59,451 nucleotides of DNA from JAYQPQ01 sp038145405 (GTDB lineage: Bacteria; Pseudomonadota; Gammaproteobacteria; Pseudomonadales; GM7GCV1), in contig JAYQPQ010000003.1 of NCBI GenBank assembly GCA_038145405.1, forward strand, positions 1 through 59,451, given 5' to 3'. Positions 16,979-25,803 of this stretch are shown here, piece after piece. Below the pieces are notes generated by a model. That model searched no databases. It was not told the origin of the DNA and worked only from the letters and a program-made list of their open reading frames with translations. A program made the translations under genes and the position numbers. How positions within the stretch are numbered: position 1 is the first letter of the stretch; the number at the start of each line of letters is the position of its first letter.

Positions 16979-17923
16979 ATGAAGCAGAACCTCGCATTTG
17001 TTTTTCCCGGTCAGGGATCTCAGAAAATTGGCATGCTGGCGGATATTGCCGCCCAGTACCCTCTCATTGAAGCGACCTTCGCCCGCGCTTCCAAAGTGCT
17101 CGATTACGACCTTTGGGCGCTTGCACAGCAAGGTGAGCAGGACGCCATCAATCAGACCGCAGTCACCCAGCCGCTGTTACTGACGGCCAGCACGGCACTT
17201 TGGCAACTGTGGAACGAACTGGGCGGTGCGCAGCCTTCCTGCCTGGCGGGACACAGTCTGGGCGAGTGGTCAGCCCTGGTGGCAGCCGATGTGCTGGATT
17301 TTGAAGAAGCCGTGCGTCTGGTGCAGTTGCGCGGTCGCTACATGCAGGAAGCCGTACCAGCTGGCAAGGGCAGTATGGCGGCCATCGTCGGGCTGGATGA
17401 TGCCGCTGTCGAAGACAGCTGCCGCCAGGCGTCTGGCGACGAATTTGTCGCGCCGGTCAACTACAACTCCCCCGGACAGATTGTGATTGCCGGCCACAGT
17501 GCCGCGGTGGAGCGCGCCATGGAAGCATGCAAGGCGGCTGGTGCCAAGCGCGCGCTACCGCTGCCGGTTTCGGCACCCTTTCATACACCGCTGATGGCGC
17601 CGGCAGCCGTGCGCCTGTCGCGCGAGATGGAGAAGGTGGCCTTCAGAGCTCCGCGTATCCCCGTTATTCATAATGTGGGTGTAGGATCAGTCGATGACCC
17701 GACAGAAATCCGTCATCGCATGGTGCAGCAAATCACCGCTCCCGTGCCCTGGGTCGAATGCGTCAAGACCATAGGTGCACGTGGGTGTACCGAGCTGTTG
17801 GAATGTGGACTGGGCAAGGTTCTGTCCGGCCTTAACAAGCGCATTCTCGACACGGTGAATACGCTGAATATCGATACCCTGGCCAGCCTGCAGGCCGCCC
17901 TGAGCGAAGGAGAAACCTCATGA
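16979..17923 (+). CDS. fabD: Malonyl-CoA:ACP transacylase
   Basis: This encodes 314 residues. It loads malonate onto acyl carrier protein to supply elongation units. The N-terminal FVFPGQGSQKIGM, the nucleophile elbow GHSLGEWSAL (Ser at about residue 92) and the catalytic His in SAPFHTPLM (about 201) are intact. It starts 15 bp after plsX and overlaps fabG by ATGA, forming one operon. Confidence 0.97.
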   Translation: MKQNLAFVFPGQGSQKIGMLADIAAQYPLIEATFARASKVLDYDLWALAQQGEQDAINQTAVTQPLLLTASTALWQLWNELGGAQPSCLAGHSLGEWSALVAADVLDFEEAVRLVQLRGRYMQEAVPAGKGSMAAIVGLDDAAVEDSCRQASGDEFVAPVNYNSPGQIVIAGHSAAVERAMEACKAAGAKRALPLPVSAPFHTPLMAPAAVRLSREMEKVAFRAPRIPVIHNVGVGSVDDPTEIRHRMVQQITAPVPWVECVKTIGARGCTELLECGLGKVLSGLNKRILDTVNTLNIDTLASLQAALSEGETS

Positions 17924-18660
17924 AACTGGACGATAAAGTTGCCCTGGTCACCGGCGCCAGCCGCGGTATTGGTGCCGCCATTGCCGACAGCCTGGGCGCC
18001 CTGGGTGCCACGGTGATTGGCACGGCGACCTCCGAGCAGGGTGCGGCTGCCATCAGCAGTCGGTTTGCCGAAAAGGGCATCAAGGGCAGTGGCATGGTGC
18101 TGCGAGTACAGGATGCCGAGCAGCTCGAAGCGGTCATGGCCGCCATCGACACCCAGTTTGGTGCCCCCACTATCTTGGTCAACAACGCGGGCATCACGCG
18201 CGACAATCTGATGATGCGCATGAAGGACGAAGAGTGGGATGAGGTCATCAACACCAACCTCAACGCGGTTTTTCGCGTCACCAAAGCCTGTCTACGCGGA
18301 ATGATGAAGGCGCGTTGGGGGCGCATTGTCAGTATCAGTTCAGTGGTTGGCAGCATGGGCAATGCCGGCCAGTGCAATTACGCGGCGACCAAGGCCGCCG
18401 TGGCCGGGTTTTCCCGTTCGCTGGCGCGCGAAGTGGGTTCGCGCGGCATCACGGTCAATACGTTGGCACCGGGCTTTATCGATACCGATATGACGCGCGA
18501 ACTCAGCGAAGCCCAGGCGACTGCAATGTTGGCAGCAGTGCCGCTGGGACGCTTTGGCAATGTGCAGGAAATTGCCGATGCCGTGGCCTTTCTGGTGACC
18601 TCCGGCAGCTATATCACGGGCGAAACCATCCACGTGAATGGCGGCATGTATATGGCCTAG
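17920..18660 (+). CDS. fabG: 3-oxoacyl-ACP reductase
   Basis: This encodes 246 residues. It reduces 3-ketoacyl-ACP with NADPH in fatty acid elongation. The TGASRGIG cofactor loop (about 11-18), NNAG, the catalytic Ser in ISSVVGS and the YAATK pair (about 150-154) are present. The C-terminus ends in HVNGGMYMA, as expected for FabG. Translationally coupled to fabD by ATGA. The operon continues to acpP after a 152-bp gap that carries a possible extra promoter. Confidence 0.97.
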   Translation: MKLDDKVALVTGASRGIGAAIADSLGALGATVIGTATSEQGAAAISSRFAEKGIKGSGMVLRVQDAEQLEAVMAAIDTQFGAPTILVNNAGITRDNLMMRMKDEEWDEVINTNLNAVFRVTKACLRGMMKARWGRIVSISSVVGSMGNAGQCNYAATKAAVAGFSRSLAREVGSRGITVNTLAPGFIDTDMTRELSEAQATAMLAAVPLGRFGNVQEIADAVAFLVTSGSYITGETIHVNGGMYMA

Positions 18661-18693
18661 GCCTAGCCGTCAAAGGGCCAAAAATCAATACTG

Positions 18694-18720
18694 TTGCCTT
18701 GTTAACGAAATATGTAAAAT
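18694..18720 (+). promoter_or_regulatory. Possible promoter of acpP
   Basis: TTGCCT at 18694-18699 and TAAAAT at 18715-18720 are separated by a short 15-bp spacer, in the 152-bp gap before acpP. Many bacteria make extra acpP mRNA from its own promoter. The spacing makes this only a candidate. Confidence 0.4.
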
Positions 18721-18812
18721 GTCGCACTCCCGAAAAGTCGGGGAAACATTTCCATGCTATTGACGGCTCCAGATCAATAGTTCCAACTTAAAAATGGGGA
18801 GAGAGATACATC

Positions 18813-19049
18813 ATGAGTAGTATCGAAGAACGTGTAAAAAAGATCGTCGCTGAACAGCTCGGCGTGAATGAGTCCGAGGTCAGCAATGAGGCTTCCTTTG
18901 TTGAAGATCTGGGAGCGGATTCACTGGATACGGTAGAGCTGGTTATGGCTCTGGAAGAAGAGTTCGAAACCGAGATTCCCGACGAAGAAGCCGAGAAGAT
19001 CACCACCGTTCAACTGGCCATCGATTACATCAACAATAATCTGGGCTGA
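18813..19049 (+). CDS. acpP: Acyl carrier protein
   Basis: This encodes 78 residues, strongly acidic. The phosphopantetheine attachment serine lies in GADSLD at residue 37. It carries growing acyl chains to the Fab enzymes and to PlsX, whose gene is upstream in the same run. A good ribosome site (GGGGAGAGAG) precedes the ATG. In the usual gammaproteobacterial order fabF would follow directly; here a terminator follows and then pabC. Confidence 0.98.
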   Translation: MSSIEERVKKIVAEQLGVNESEVSNEASFVEDLGADSLDTVELVMALEEEFETEIPDEEAEKITTVQLAIDYINNNLG

Positions 19050-19072
19050 TTGCGCTAAGCAACGAGAGAAAT

Positions 19073-19113
19073 CAAAAAAAGCCGGTTGAGAGGCTGATCA
19101 ACCGGCTTTTTTT
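19073..19113. terminator. Bidirectional intrinsic terminator after acpP
   Basis: A perfect 9-bp stem, GCCGGTTGA at 19081-19089 and TCAACCGGC at 19098-19106, has an 8-nt loop, an A-tract before and a T-tract after. It ends exactly where an ATG begins (19114), so pabC must depend on read-through or on a promoter hidden in this region. Confidence 0.92.
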
Positions 19114-19131
19114 ATGCTCGAATACTTCCCC

Positions 19132-19962
19132 ATGAATAAGCAGCCAAAACCTAACGGCATTTCCCACTTCGATATCCAGCCGTCGAATCGCGGCTTGGCG
19201 TTCGGCGACGGACTCTATGAGTCCATGCGCTGCATCGATCGGGAAATTCCGCTCTATGGCCATCATAAGGAGCGCCTGCTGGCTTCCCTCAAGCGCCTGC
19301 ACATCGCCCTCGATGAAGCCGGCCTGGAAGCCGAGCTCAACGGTGTGCTCGCCCAGTTGCCGCGCCAGGGCAGTTCGGTGGTCAAGTTGATCGTTACCCG
19401 GGGCGATTCACCGCGCGGATACCGCGCCGACCCCCAGGCGCCGGCCTGGAAGCTCTGGCAGGTCTTTGCAGCGCCGGCCTGCTATGGCGACGCGCTGACA
19501 CTGGGGCTTTGTGCTACGCGCTTGGCCGAACAACCGCTGCTCGCCGGCATGAAACACCTGAATCGACTCGAACAGGTGCTGGCGCGTCTACAATGGGACG
19601 ATGAGTACGACGACGCCCTGATGCTGAATTTTCAGGACCAGGTCGTTGAAACCGTGTCGGCCAATGTGCTGCTGCTGAAGGGCGATCGGCTGTTGACTCC
19701 GCAGCTCTCCGGCAGTGGCGTCAGTGGGGTGATGCGCACCTATCTCAGGGACAGGGTACTGCCGCTCGCCGGGCTAAAAATAGAAGAAGCGTCCATCACC
19801 CTGGCCGATGTGGAACGGGCCGACGGGCTCTGGCTGTGCAATTCAGTGCGCGGTCTCGGGCAGGTCAGCCGTTGGCAGGATTGCACCTGGGCGCCGAGCA
19901 AGCGCTTTGCCCAGGTCAGGGATCACCTTTACCAGAGCCTGCATCCTCGATGGGACAGCTGA
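19132..19962 (+). CDS. pabC: Aminodeoxychorismate lyase (class IV PLP enzyme)
   Basis: This encodes 276 residues from 19132, or 282 from the ATG at 19114, which lies directly on the T-tract of the acpP terminator; neither has a clear ribosome site. It releases pyruvate from 4-amino-4-deoxychorismate to give p-aminobenzoate for folate. The class IV fold shows FGDGLYESMR, the likely PLP lysine in MKHLNRLEQVLA, and QVVETVSANV. The pabB partner lies at 51439-52800. It overlaps mltG by 13 bp, as in the conserved pabC-mltG-tmk-holB cluster. Confidence 0.88.
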   Translation: MNKQPKPNGISHFDIQPSNRGLAFGDGLYESMRCIDREIPLYGHHKERLLASLKRLHIALDEAGLEAELNGVLAQLPRQGSSVVKLIVTRGDSPRGYRADPQAPAWKLWQVFAAPACYGDALTLGLCATRLAEQPLLAGMKHLNRLEQVLARLQWDDEYDDALMLNFQDQVVETVSANVLLLKGDRLLTPQLSGSGVSGVMRTYLRDRVLPLAGLKIEEASITLADVERADGLWLCNSVRGLGQVSRWQDCTWAPSKRFAQVRDHLYQSLHPRWDS

Positions 19963-20948
19963 AAGCCCTCATCCTCTGGACCGGACTCTTTACTCTGGTC
20001 TTTCTCAGCCTGGGCACTGTCGGGCTGGGTTATCACGCACTGAATCAACCGCTGAGCCTGCCTGCTGAGGAAATCATCTACCAGGTACCCGAGCGCAGCA
20101 ACCTGTCGTTGCTGGCATCCGAGCTCAAAGCCAATCATTACCTGGAAGACCCCGGATTCCTGGTGCTCTGGGCGCGCTGGAAGGATCGCACCCTGATTCA
20201 GGCGGGCGAATATCAGCTTTTGCAGGGCGACACCGCGCTGGATTTGCTCGACAAGCTGAACCAGGGCCAGGTTATGCAGCATCGCGTGCAGCTCACCGAG
20301 GGCTGGAATTTCTCCGAGCTGCGTCGCCAGTTGGAATCCGATACCCGACTGCTGTCCGATACGCGCGGCCTGGACGAGGCGGAGTTGCTGGACCTGCTAG
20401 ACATGCAAACCGGCTATCTCGAGGGATGGTTCTTTCCGGATACCTATGCCGTGCGGCGTGGATTCAAGGTGTCTGATCTGCTGCGGCGTGCGCACCAACG
20501 CATGCAAAGCATACTTGCCGAAGAGTGGGAGGCGCGCGCCATCGGACTACCCTATGTCAGCCCGGAACAGGCGCTGATCATGGCTTCCATCGTGGAAAAG
20601 GAAACTGGGCTCGCCAGCGAGCGCGAGGCCATTGCCGGTGTCTTTGTCCGACGGCTACAGCTGGGTATGCGCCTGCAAACCGATCCTACGGTGATTTACG
20701 GCATTAAGAATTTCGACGGCAATCTGACCCGTGCCCACCTGCGCGAGCCGACGCCCTACAATACCTATGTGAACTTTGGACTTCCTCCGACACCCATCGC
20801 CATGCCAGGACGGCCGGCACTGCGCGCCGCCCTGCATCCGGAGCCGGGCGATGCCCTGTTCTTTGTGGCGCGCCGCGACGGTTCGCACGAATTTTCGGCG
20901 ACGCTCGAGGCGCACGAAGCGGCCGTGCGTCTTTACCAGTTGCGCTAG
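19950..20948 (+). CDS. mltG: Endolytic murein transglycosylase MltG (YceG-like)
   Basis: This encodes 332 residues. It is an inner-membrane lytic transglycosylase that cuts nascent glycan strands. One membrane anchor lies at about residues 6-28. The YceG domain shows the YLEGWFFPDTY segment, the catalytic Glu in ASIVEKETGLASE, and QTDPTVIYG and PTPYNTY further on. The start at 19950 overlaps the end of pabC; a longer frame upstream would not have the membrane anchor near the N-terminus. Confidence 0.93.
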   Translation: MGQLKALILWTGLFTLVFLSLGTVGLGYHALNQPLSLPAEEIIYQVPERSNLSLLASELKANHYLEDPGFLVLWARWKDRTLIQAGEYQLLQGDTALDLLDKLNQGQVMQHRVQLTEGWNFSELRRQLESDTRLLSDTRGLDEAELLDLLDMQTGYLEGWFFPDTYAVRRGFKVSDLLRRAHQRMQSILAEEWEARAIGLPYVSPEQALIMASIVEKETGLASEREAIAGVFVRRLQLGMRLQTDPTVIYGIKNFDGNLTRAHLREPTPYNTYVNFGLPPTPIAMPGRPALRAALHPEPGDALFFVARRDGSHEFSATLEAHEAAVRLYQLR

Positions 20949-20956
20949 GCAGAGGT

Positions 20957-21589
20957 ATGAAGCGGGGACTTTTTATTAGTGTCGAAGGCGTGGAAGGCGC
21001 CGGAAAGTCGACCAATCTGGCCTTTCTTTGCGACTATCTGGGCCGCTTCGGCATTGATTACGTGGCGACGCGGGAACCTGGCGGAACACCCCTGGCCGAA
21101 CAGATCCGACAACTTTTGTTGACACCATCGGACGAACCCCTGGATGCCACGGCCGAATTGCTGCTGATCTTCGCGGCACGAGCCCAGCATCTGTCCAGCT
21201 TTATTCAGCCGCACTTGTCGGCAGGACGCTGGGTGGTTTGTGACCGCTTTACCGATGCGACCTATGCCTACCAGGGCGGGGGTCGCGGCCTGGGGCGCGA
21301 GGCTGTTGCTCAGTTGGAAACCCTGGTGCAAGGGCAATTGCGTCCGGACTGTACCTTCTTCCTGGATGTGCCGGTGGAAATTGGCATGCGGCGCATTGCC
21401 GAACGCGGGGAACTGGATCGCTTTGAGCGCGAGCAAGACAGTTTTTTCGATACGGTGCGCCAATCCTATCTAGACAGTATCGAACGCAACCCGGAACGCT
21501 ACCGCCGGATCGACGCCTCGCGTCCACTGGCCGAGGTTCAGTCGCAAATCGCGACCGAACTGGCGCAACTGGTGAAACGGCATGCTTGA
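20957..21589 (+). CDS. tmk: Thymidylate kinase
   Basis: This encodes 210 residues. It phosphorylates dTMP to dTDP. The P-loop EGVEGAGKST is at about residues 10-19, the DRxx-type motif in VCDRFTDATYAYQGGGRG is at about 94-111, and the LID region follows. It starts 8 bp after mltG and overlaps holB by 8 bp. Confidence 0.96.
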   Translation: MKRGLFISVEGVEGAGKSTNLAFLCDYLGRFGIDYVATREPGGTPLAEQIRQLLLTPSDEPLDATAELLLIFAARAQHLSSFIQPHLSAGRWVVCDRFTDATYAYQGGGRGLGREAVAQLETLVQGQLRPDCTFFLDVPVEIGMRRIAERGELDRFEREQDSFFDTVRQSYLDSIERNPERYRRIDASRPLAEVQSQIATELAQLVKRHA

Positions 21590-22508
21590 ACCCCTGAGCT
21601 GGCATCGCGCCCTGCTGGCGCAGATCGCTCAGCGCATGGAGCAGCAGCGGCTGCCGCATGCCCTGATGCTGCGTGGACGGACGGGCGATGGCTTATTCCA
21701 GGCTGCGCGGGCCATCGCTGCCTTGCGTCTGTGCCAGAATCCGGTCGGCGGCCAGGCTTGCGGATCCTGTAAATCCTGTCAGCTGGCCAAGGTGGGAAGC
21801 CATCCCGACCTGCATCTTCTGCAGCCCGAGGAGTCGAGCCGGGTGATCAAGATCGACGCCGTGCGCGAATTGGTGAGTCAGTTTGCGCATACACCACAGG
21901 TGGGTCAGTGGAAGCTGGCGTTGATCTTCCCCGCCAATCAGCTGAATCTGGCGGCCGCTAACGCCCTGCTGAAAACCCTGGAAGAGCCGCCGGGCAAGTC
22001 CCTACTGTTGCTGGCGGTGGAACAGCATGCGCGCGTTCTGCCGACCCTGCAGAGCCGCTGTCAGTCGCTGGTGCTGCCGCGCCCCTCTACCGCTGATGCC
22101 GACAGCTGGCTGCGGCAGGCCGGTATTGATGCGGAATCCTCCAGTGAACTGTTAAAGGCGACGGCCGGCGAACCCCTGCGCGCCCTGGCCTGGCACCAGG
22201 AAGGGCGGCTAGAAGAATGGCGAACCTTCCGCCAGGTGCTGCCGGATGTGGCGTCTGGCAAATTGCGTCTGAGCCTGGCTTGCGACAGCCTGGGATCCCT
22301 CGAGTCGCGGGATATGCTGGTGTGGTACCTGGAGTGGTTGCGCGACGGACTGCGCGCCGAGCTTGGCGCTACGGAGCGCAGCCGCAGCATGCTGGAGTGC
22401 GTCGAGCAGGCCAGCGCCGCGCTGGGCGAGCTCGACCGGGGCACCAATCCCAACGCCCAGCTTCTGCTGGAGAATATTCTGATGCAGTTGCAGCGTCTGG
22501 CACACTGA
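21582..22508 (+). CDS. holB: DNA polymerase III subunit delta'
   Basis: This encodes 308 residues. It is a clamp-loader subunit working with DnaX (encoded at 28476 in this window). The zinc-module cysteines C-x(8)-C-x-x-C-x-x-C appear in RLCQNPVGGQACGSCKSCQ. The Walker A-like site is degenerate (RGRTGDGLF), as expected for delta'. The sensor region NALLKTLEEPP is intact. It overlaps tmk. Confidence 0.93.
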   Translation: MLEPLSWHRALLAQIAQRMEQQRLPHALMLRGRTGDGLFQAARAIAALRLCQNPVGGQACGSCKSCQLAKVGSHPDLHLLQPEESSRVIKIDAVRELVSQFAHTPQVGQWKLALIFPANQLNLAAANALLKTLEEPPGKSLLLLAVEQHARVLPTLQSRCQSLVLPRPSTADADSWLRQAGIDAESSSELLKATAGEPLRALAWHQEGRLEEWRTFRQVLPDVASGKLRLSLACDSLGSLESRDMLVWYLEWLRDGLRAELGATERSRSMLECVEQASAALGELDRGTNPNAQLLLENILMQLQRLAH

Positions 22509-22583
22509 TTGATCTGTATCAGTTGTTGTGACGACAACAAAGTCATTACAATTCCCCTCTACCACCAATGCGGGCAACCCCTG

Positions 22584-22931
22584 ATGGATTTCGGCTTTGC
22601 AGCAAAGGGCGGCATCATGTCCCTCGCGCTGCGCGATCAGACGGCCATGTTTAATGCCTATATGCCTTTCGTTAAAGGTGGCGGCCTCTTTATCGAAACC
22701 ACCAAGCAGTTCCGATTTAGCGACGAGGTCTTTCTGCTGGTGGAATTCATGGATCAGCCTGAGCCTATACCGGTGGCTGCCAAGGTCATCCGGGTCACGC
22801 CCCGGGGCTCAACAACCTACAAGCCGGGTATCGGCATCCAGCTCATCGACGAGAATCGCGAGCTTATGAACTCCATCGAGACCGAGGTTGCCGAGATGCT
22901 GAAGTCCACCAAGCCCACCTACACCATGTAG
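22584..22931 (+). CDS. pilZ: PilZ-domain protein of the type IV pilus type
   Basis: This encodes 115 residues. The sequence matches the PilZ that accompanies holB and tatD, with AYMPFVKGGGLFIET, DEVFLLVEFMDQPEPIPV and KPGIGIQL. The RxxxR c-di-GMP motif is absent, as is usual for this subgroup, which works in pilus biogenesis. Start choice is uncertain: ATG 22584 gives the normal family length, while an open frame reaches back to 22509 and a shorter start exists at 22617. Confidence 0.88.
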   Translation: MDFGFAAKGGIMSLALRDQTAMFNAYMPFVKGGGLFIETTKQFRFSDEVFLLVEFMDQPEPIPVAAKVIRVTPRGSTTYKPGIGIQLIDENRELMNSIETEVAEMLKSTKPTYTM

Positions 22932-22948
22932 TTGGGGTGGATTGAGGC

Positions 22949-23731
22949 GTGTTTGTCGACTCTCACTGTCATCTGGATCATCTCAAGCTTCCCGACCACC
23001 AGCATAGACTCGACCAGGAACTGACCCGGGCGCGAACCGCCGGCGTCAGTGGGTTCCTCTGCATTGGTATCGACTACGACCGCTTCGACCTACTGCTGGA
23101 CATCGAATCTCGTCACGCCGACGTCTGGATCACCATTGGCGAACATCCCCTGGCGGACAATCTGGCCGGGCAGGGCGACCGCCTGCGCCACTTTGCCGCG
23201 CATCCCCGTATCGTCGCCGTCGGCGAAACCGGACTGGATTACCATTACGCACCGGCCCAGGCCGAGGTTCAGCGCCGATCTTTCGCGCAACATCTGGCGA
23301 TTGCCGCGGAACTGAACAAGCCGGTGGTGGTGCACTCGCGCGAAGCGCATCGGGACACCATCGATCTGATCAGGGCGCATGGCGGCGCAGCGGGGGGCGT
23401 GTTGCACTGCTTTACCGACAGCTGGCACATGGCGCGGGAAGCCCTGGATCTGGGCTTTTATATTTCTATTTCCGGTATCGTCACCTTCGCCAATGCCAGC
23501 GCACTGCGCGATGTGGTAAAAAGGGTTCCGCTGGACCGGTTGCTGATTGAGACGGATTCGCCCTGGCTGGCGCCGGTGCCCTATCGCGGCAAGCCCAATA
23601 CGCCGGTTTTTTTGCCCAGGGTGGCTGAGACAGTAGCCGACTTGCAGGGCATCAGTGTCGCTGAACTGGGCCGGGCCACCTCTCAGAATTTCTTTAAACT
23701 ATTTTCTAAAATATCTGAAATAAATAAATGA
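22949..23731 (+). CDS. tatD: TatD-family metal-dependent deoxyribonuclease
   Basis: This encodes 260 residues. The metal ligands of the amidohydrolase fold are visible: DSHCHLD at the N-terminus, GETGLDYHY, VVVHSREAH, HCFTDSW and ETDSPWLAPVPYRGK. The start codon is GTG. It follows pilZ in the conserved cluster and overlaps the dUTPase gene by ATGA. The last codons and the junction are strikingly AT-rich. This paralogue is probably YcfH-like given its context. Confidence 0.9.
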   Translation: MFVDSHCHLDHLKLPDHQHRLDQELTRARTAGVSGFLCIGIDYDRFDLLLDIESRHADVWITIGEHPLADNLAGQGDRLRHFAAHPRIVAVGETGLDYHYAPAQAEVQRRSFAQHLAIAAELNKPVVVHSREAHRDTIDLIRAHGGAAGGVLHCFTDSWHMAREALDLGFYISISGIVTFANASALRDVVKRVPLDRLLIETDSPWLAPVPYRGKPNTPVFLPRVAETVADLQGISVAELGRATSQNFFKLFSKISEINK

Positions 23732-24336
23732 TAAATAAGATAAAAATAATGATGGAAATGCAGGATTCCATGAATCGGCATGTGAATCCGGAATGGCGCC
23801 AGCAAGGCTTCGCCTGGTATCGCGCGATCTGGACCGAGTGCGCCGAACTCATGGAGCACTACGGCTGGAAATGGTGGAAGAAGCAACAACCGGATCAGGA
23901 TCAGGTCAGCCTCGAGCTCATCGATATCTGGCATTTCGGCATGAGCATCCTGCTGGTGGAACAGCGCTCGCTGGAGCAGATTGCCGAGCAATTGGACCAG
24001 GGGCTGTTGAGCCCGCCCGCAGGTGACTTTCGCGAAGCCCTGGAAGATTTCACCCTGGACGTGTTGCAGGGACGCAGCTTTGACCCATTGCGCTTTGCCG
24101 GGCTGATGCAGCTGGTCGGTCTGGATTTTGAGGAACTCTATCGCCGCTATGTAGGCAAGAACATGCTCAACCGGTTGCGCCAGGATCGCGGTTACAAGGC
24201 CGGTACCTACATCAAGGTCTGGCATGGTCGCGTGGACAACGAGGTGTTGATCGAGGTGCTGGCGCAGGCCAGTGTCGAATCCGAGGATTTCGCCGAACAG
24301 GTCTACGCCGCTCTGGATGCGGCCTACCCGGGTTAG
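23728..24336 (+). CDS. Dimeric all-alpha dUTP diphosphatase
   Basis: This encodes 202 residues. It hydrolyses dUTP (and possibly dUDP) to dUMP and keeps uracil out of DNA. It belongs to the all-alpha NTP pyrophosphatase group, not the trimeric Dut: see the metal-binding EC-AE-L-MEH-YGWKWWK and the SLELIDIWHFGMS helix. The mid-region YVGKNMLNRLRQDRGYKAGTY is characteristic. The start overlaps tatD, and other in-frame ATGs lie up to 15 codons downstream. It sits beside tmk and holB, all concerned with dNTPs and replication. Confidence 0.85.
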   Translation: MINKIKIMMEMQDSMNRHVNPEWRQQGFAWYRAIWTECAELMEHYGWKWWKKQQPDQDQVSLELIDIWHFGMSILLVEQRSLEQIAEQLDQGLLSPPAGDFREALEDFTLDVLQGRSFDPLRFAGLMQLVGLDFEELYRRYVGKNMLNRLRQDRGYKAGTYIKVWHGRVDNEVLIEVLAQASVESEDFAEQVYAALDAAYPG

Positions 24337-24338
24337 CT

Positions 24339-24644
24339 ATGCAACGGGGGCTGCTTGTGCTGGTCGCGGTCATTTTTCTGCTGGTGCAGTACCGCCTGTG
24401 GATCGGCGAGAACAGCCTGGCCGAGCGCCAACGGCTGGAAGCCGAAATCGCCGCCCAGCGTCTGGAAATCGATCGCCTCAAGGCGCGCAATGAAATTGTC
24501 GAGCGCGAAGTGCGCGCCCTGCGCGAGGGCCAGGGCGAACTGGAAGCACGCGCTCGGGAAGAGCTGGGTTTGGTCAAGGACGGCGAAACCTTTTATCTGA
24601 TCCTGGATGAAGAGGATCAATCGCCAGCGGAGCAGAGCCCCTGA
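24339..24644 (+). CDS. ftsB: Cell division protein FtsB
   Basis: This encodes 101 residues. It is a bitopic inner-membrane divisome protein forming a complex with FtsL and FtsQ. A membrane segment spans about residues 4-20, followed by a coiled coil at about 26-68, then the EELGLVKDGETFYLI motif of the family. It overlaps ispD by TGATG, the widespread ftsB-ispD arrangement. The usual upstream eno gene is absent here. Confidence 0.93.
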   Translation: MQRGLLVLVAVIFLLVQYRLWIGENSLAERQRLEAEIAAQRLEIDRLKARNEIVEREVRALREGQGELEARAREELGLVKDGETFYLILDEEDQSPAEQSP

Positions 24645-25324
24645 TGGCCCATCATCTCGTGGTTGCCGCCGCCGGCAGAGGCGAGCGCTTCGGCGCCGCC
24701 AAGCCCAAGCAGTATGCCGAGCTCGCCGGCCAACCCCTGATTGAACATACCCTGCAGAATTTGCAGCAGCTATGGCCTTTTGCCAGCATCAGCCTGGGTT
24801 TGTCGGCGGGTGATCCGGGCTGGACTAGCCAGGTTTCCTGGCGGCGGGTGGATGGAGGTGCAAGCCGCGCGGCGACTGTGCTGGCCGTGCTGCAATCCCT
24901 GCAGGGCCTGGCCGAGGACGAGGATTGGATCTGGGTGCAGGATGCCGTGCGCCCCTTTTTGACGGCAGAGGTCGTAGGGCGCATCCAGGCCGGCCTGGCT
25001 GGCGATGCCGACGCCCTGGTGGTCGCCATGCCGGCGCAGGACACGCTCAAGCGGGTCAACGCTGAGCTGCGGGTAGAAAGTACGCTGGATCGTGCGCATA
25101 TATGGTGTGCGCAAACCCCCCAGATCTGCCGCTACGCCAAGCTTTTACGGGCATTCGAAGTCGCCGCCGCTGCCAATCTCCATGTCACTGACGAGGCCAT
25201 GGCCATGGAACAAGCCGGCTATCGCGTGCAGCTGGTGCTGGGCAGCGAAGACAATATCAAGATTACCCGGCCGGGCGACCTACGCCTGGCTCAATGCATT
25301 CTGCAAGCGAGGCACTCCACATGA
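24644..25324 (+). CDS. ispD: 2-C-methyl-D-erythritol 4-phosphate cytidylyltransferase
   Basis: This encodes 226 residues. It is the third enzyme of the MEP isoprenoid pathway and makes CDP-ME from MEP and CTP. The CTP-binding AAGRGERFGAAKPKQY is at residues 8-23. VQDAVRPF and the C-terminal DNIKITRPGDL are intact. Overlaps ftsB by TGATG and ispF by ATGA. Confidence 0.96.
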   Translation: MAHHLVVAAAGRGERFGAAKPKQYAELAGQPLIEHTLQNLQQLWPFASISLGLSAGDPGWTSQVSWRRVDGGASRAATVLAVLQSLQGLAEDEDWIWVQDAVRPFLTAEVVGRIQAGLAGDADALVVAMPAQDTLKRVNAELRVESTLDRAHIWCAQTPQICRYAKLLRAFEVAAAANLHVTDEAMAMEQAGYRVQLVLGSEDNIKITRPGDLRLAQCILQARHST

Positions 25325-25803
25325 TGCGCATCGGCCAGGGATTTGACGTGCATGCCTTTTGCCGGGGAGATCGCATTCGCATCGGCGGCCTGGACATTCC
25401 TCATACTCATGGTCTGGCCGCTCACTCGGACGGCGACGTGCTGCTGCATGCCATCTGCGACGCGCTGCTCGGCGCGCTGGCGCTGGGCGATATCGGCAAG
25501 CATTTCCCCGACACGGATGCCCGCTGGCACATGGCCGACAGTCGCGATCTGCTGCGCGCCGTCATGGCGCTGGTGAGCGAGCGCGGATGGGGCGTCGCTA
25601 ATCTGGACGCCACCCTGATCGCCGAACGACCCAAATTTGCACCCCATATCGAGGCGATGCGGACGCTGATTGCCGCCGATCTGGGCGTCGGGGTCGAGGC
25701 CATTAGCCTGAAAGCGACTACCACTGAAAAGCTCGGCTTTACCGGACGCGGCGAAGGCATCGCCGCTCAGGCGGTCGTTTTACTGACGGCATCGGCAGCC
25801 TGA
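25321..25803 (+). CDS. ispF: 2-C-methyl-D-erythritol 2,4-cyclodiphosphate synthase
   Basis: This encodes 160 residues. It cyclises CDP-ME 2-phosphate in the MEP pathway. GFDVHAF supplies zinc ligands near the N-terminus; AHSDGDVLLHAICDALLG, GDIGKHFPDTD and TTTEKLGFTGRGEGI are complete. The start overlaps the ispD stop (ATGATG). The usual downstream truD and surE genes are missing: only 85 bp separate it from pcm. Confidence 0.96.
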   Translation: MMRIGQGFDVHAFCRGDRIRIGGLDIPHTHGLAAHSDGDVLLHAICDALLGALALGDIGKHFPDTDARWHMADSRDLLRAVMALVSERGWGVANLDATLIAERPKFAPHIEAMRTLIAADLGVGVEAISLKATTTEKLGFTGRGEGIAAQAVVLLTASAA

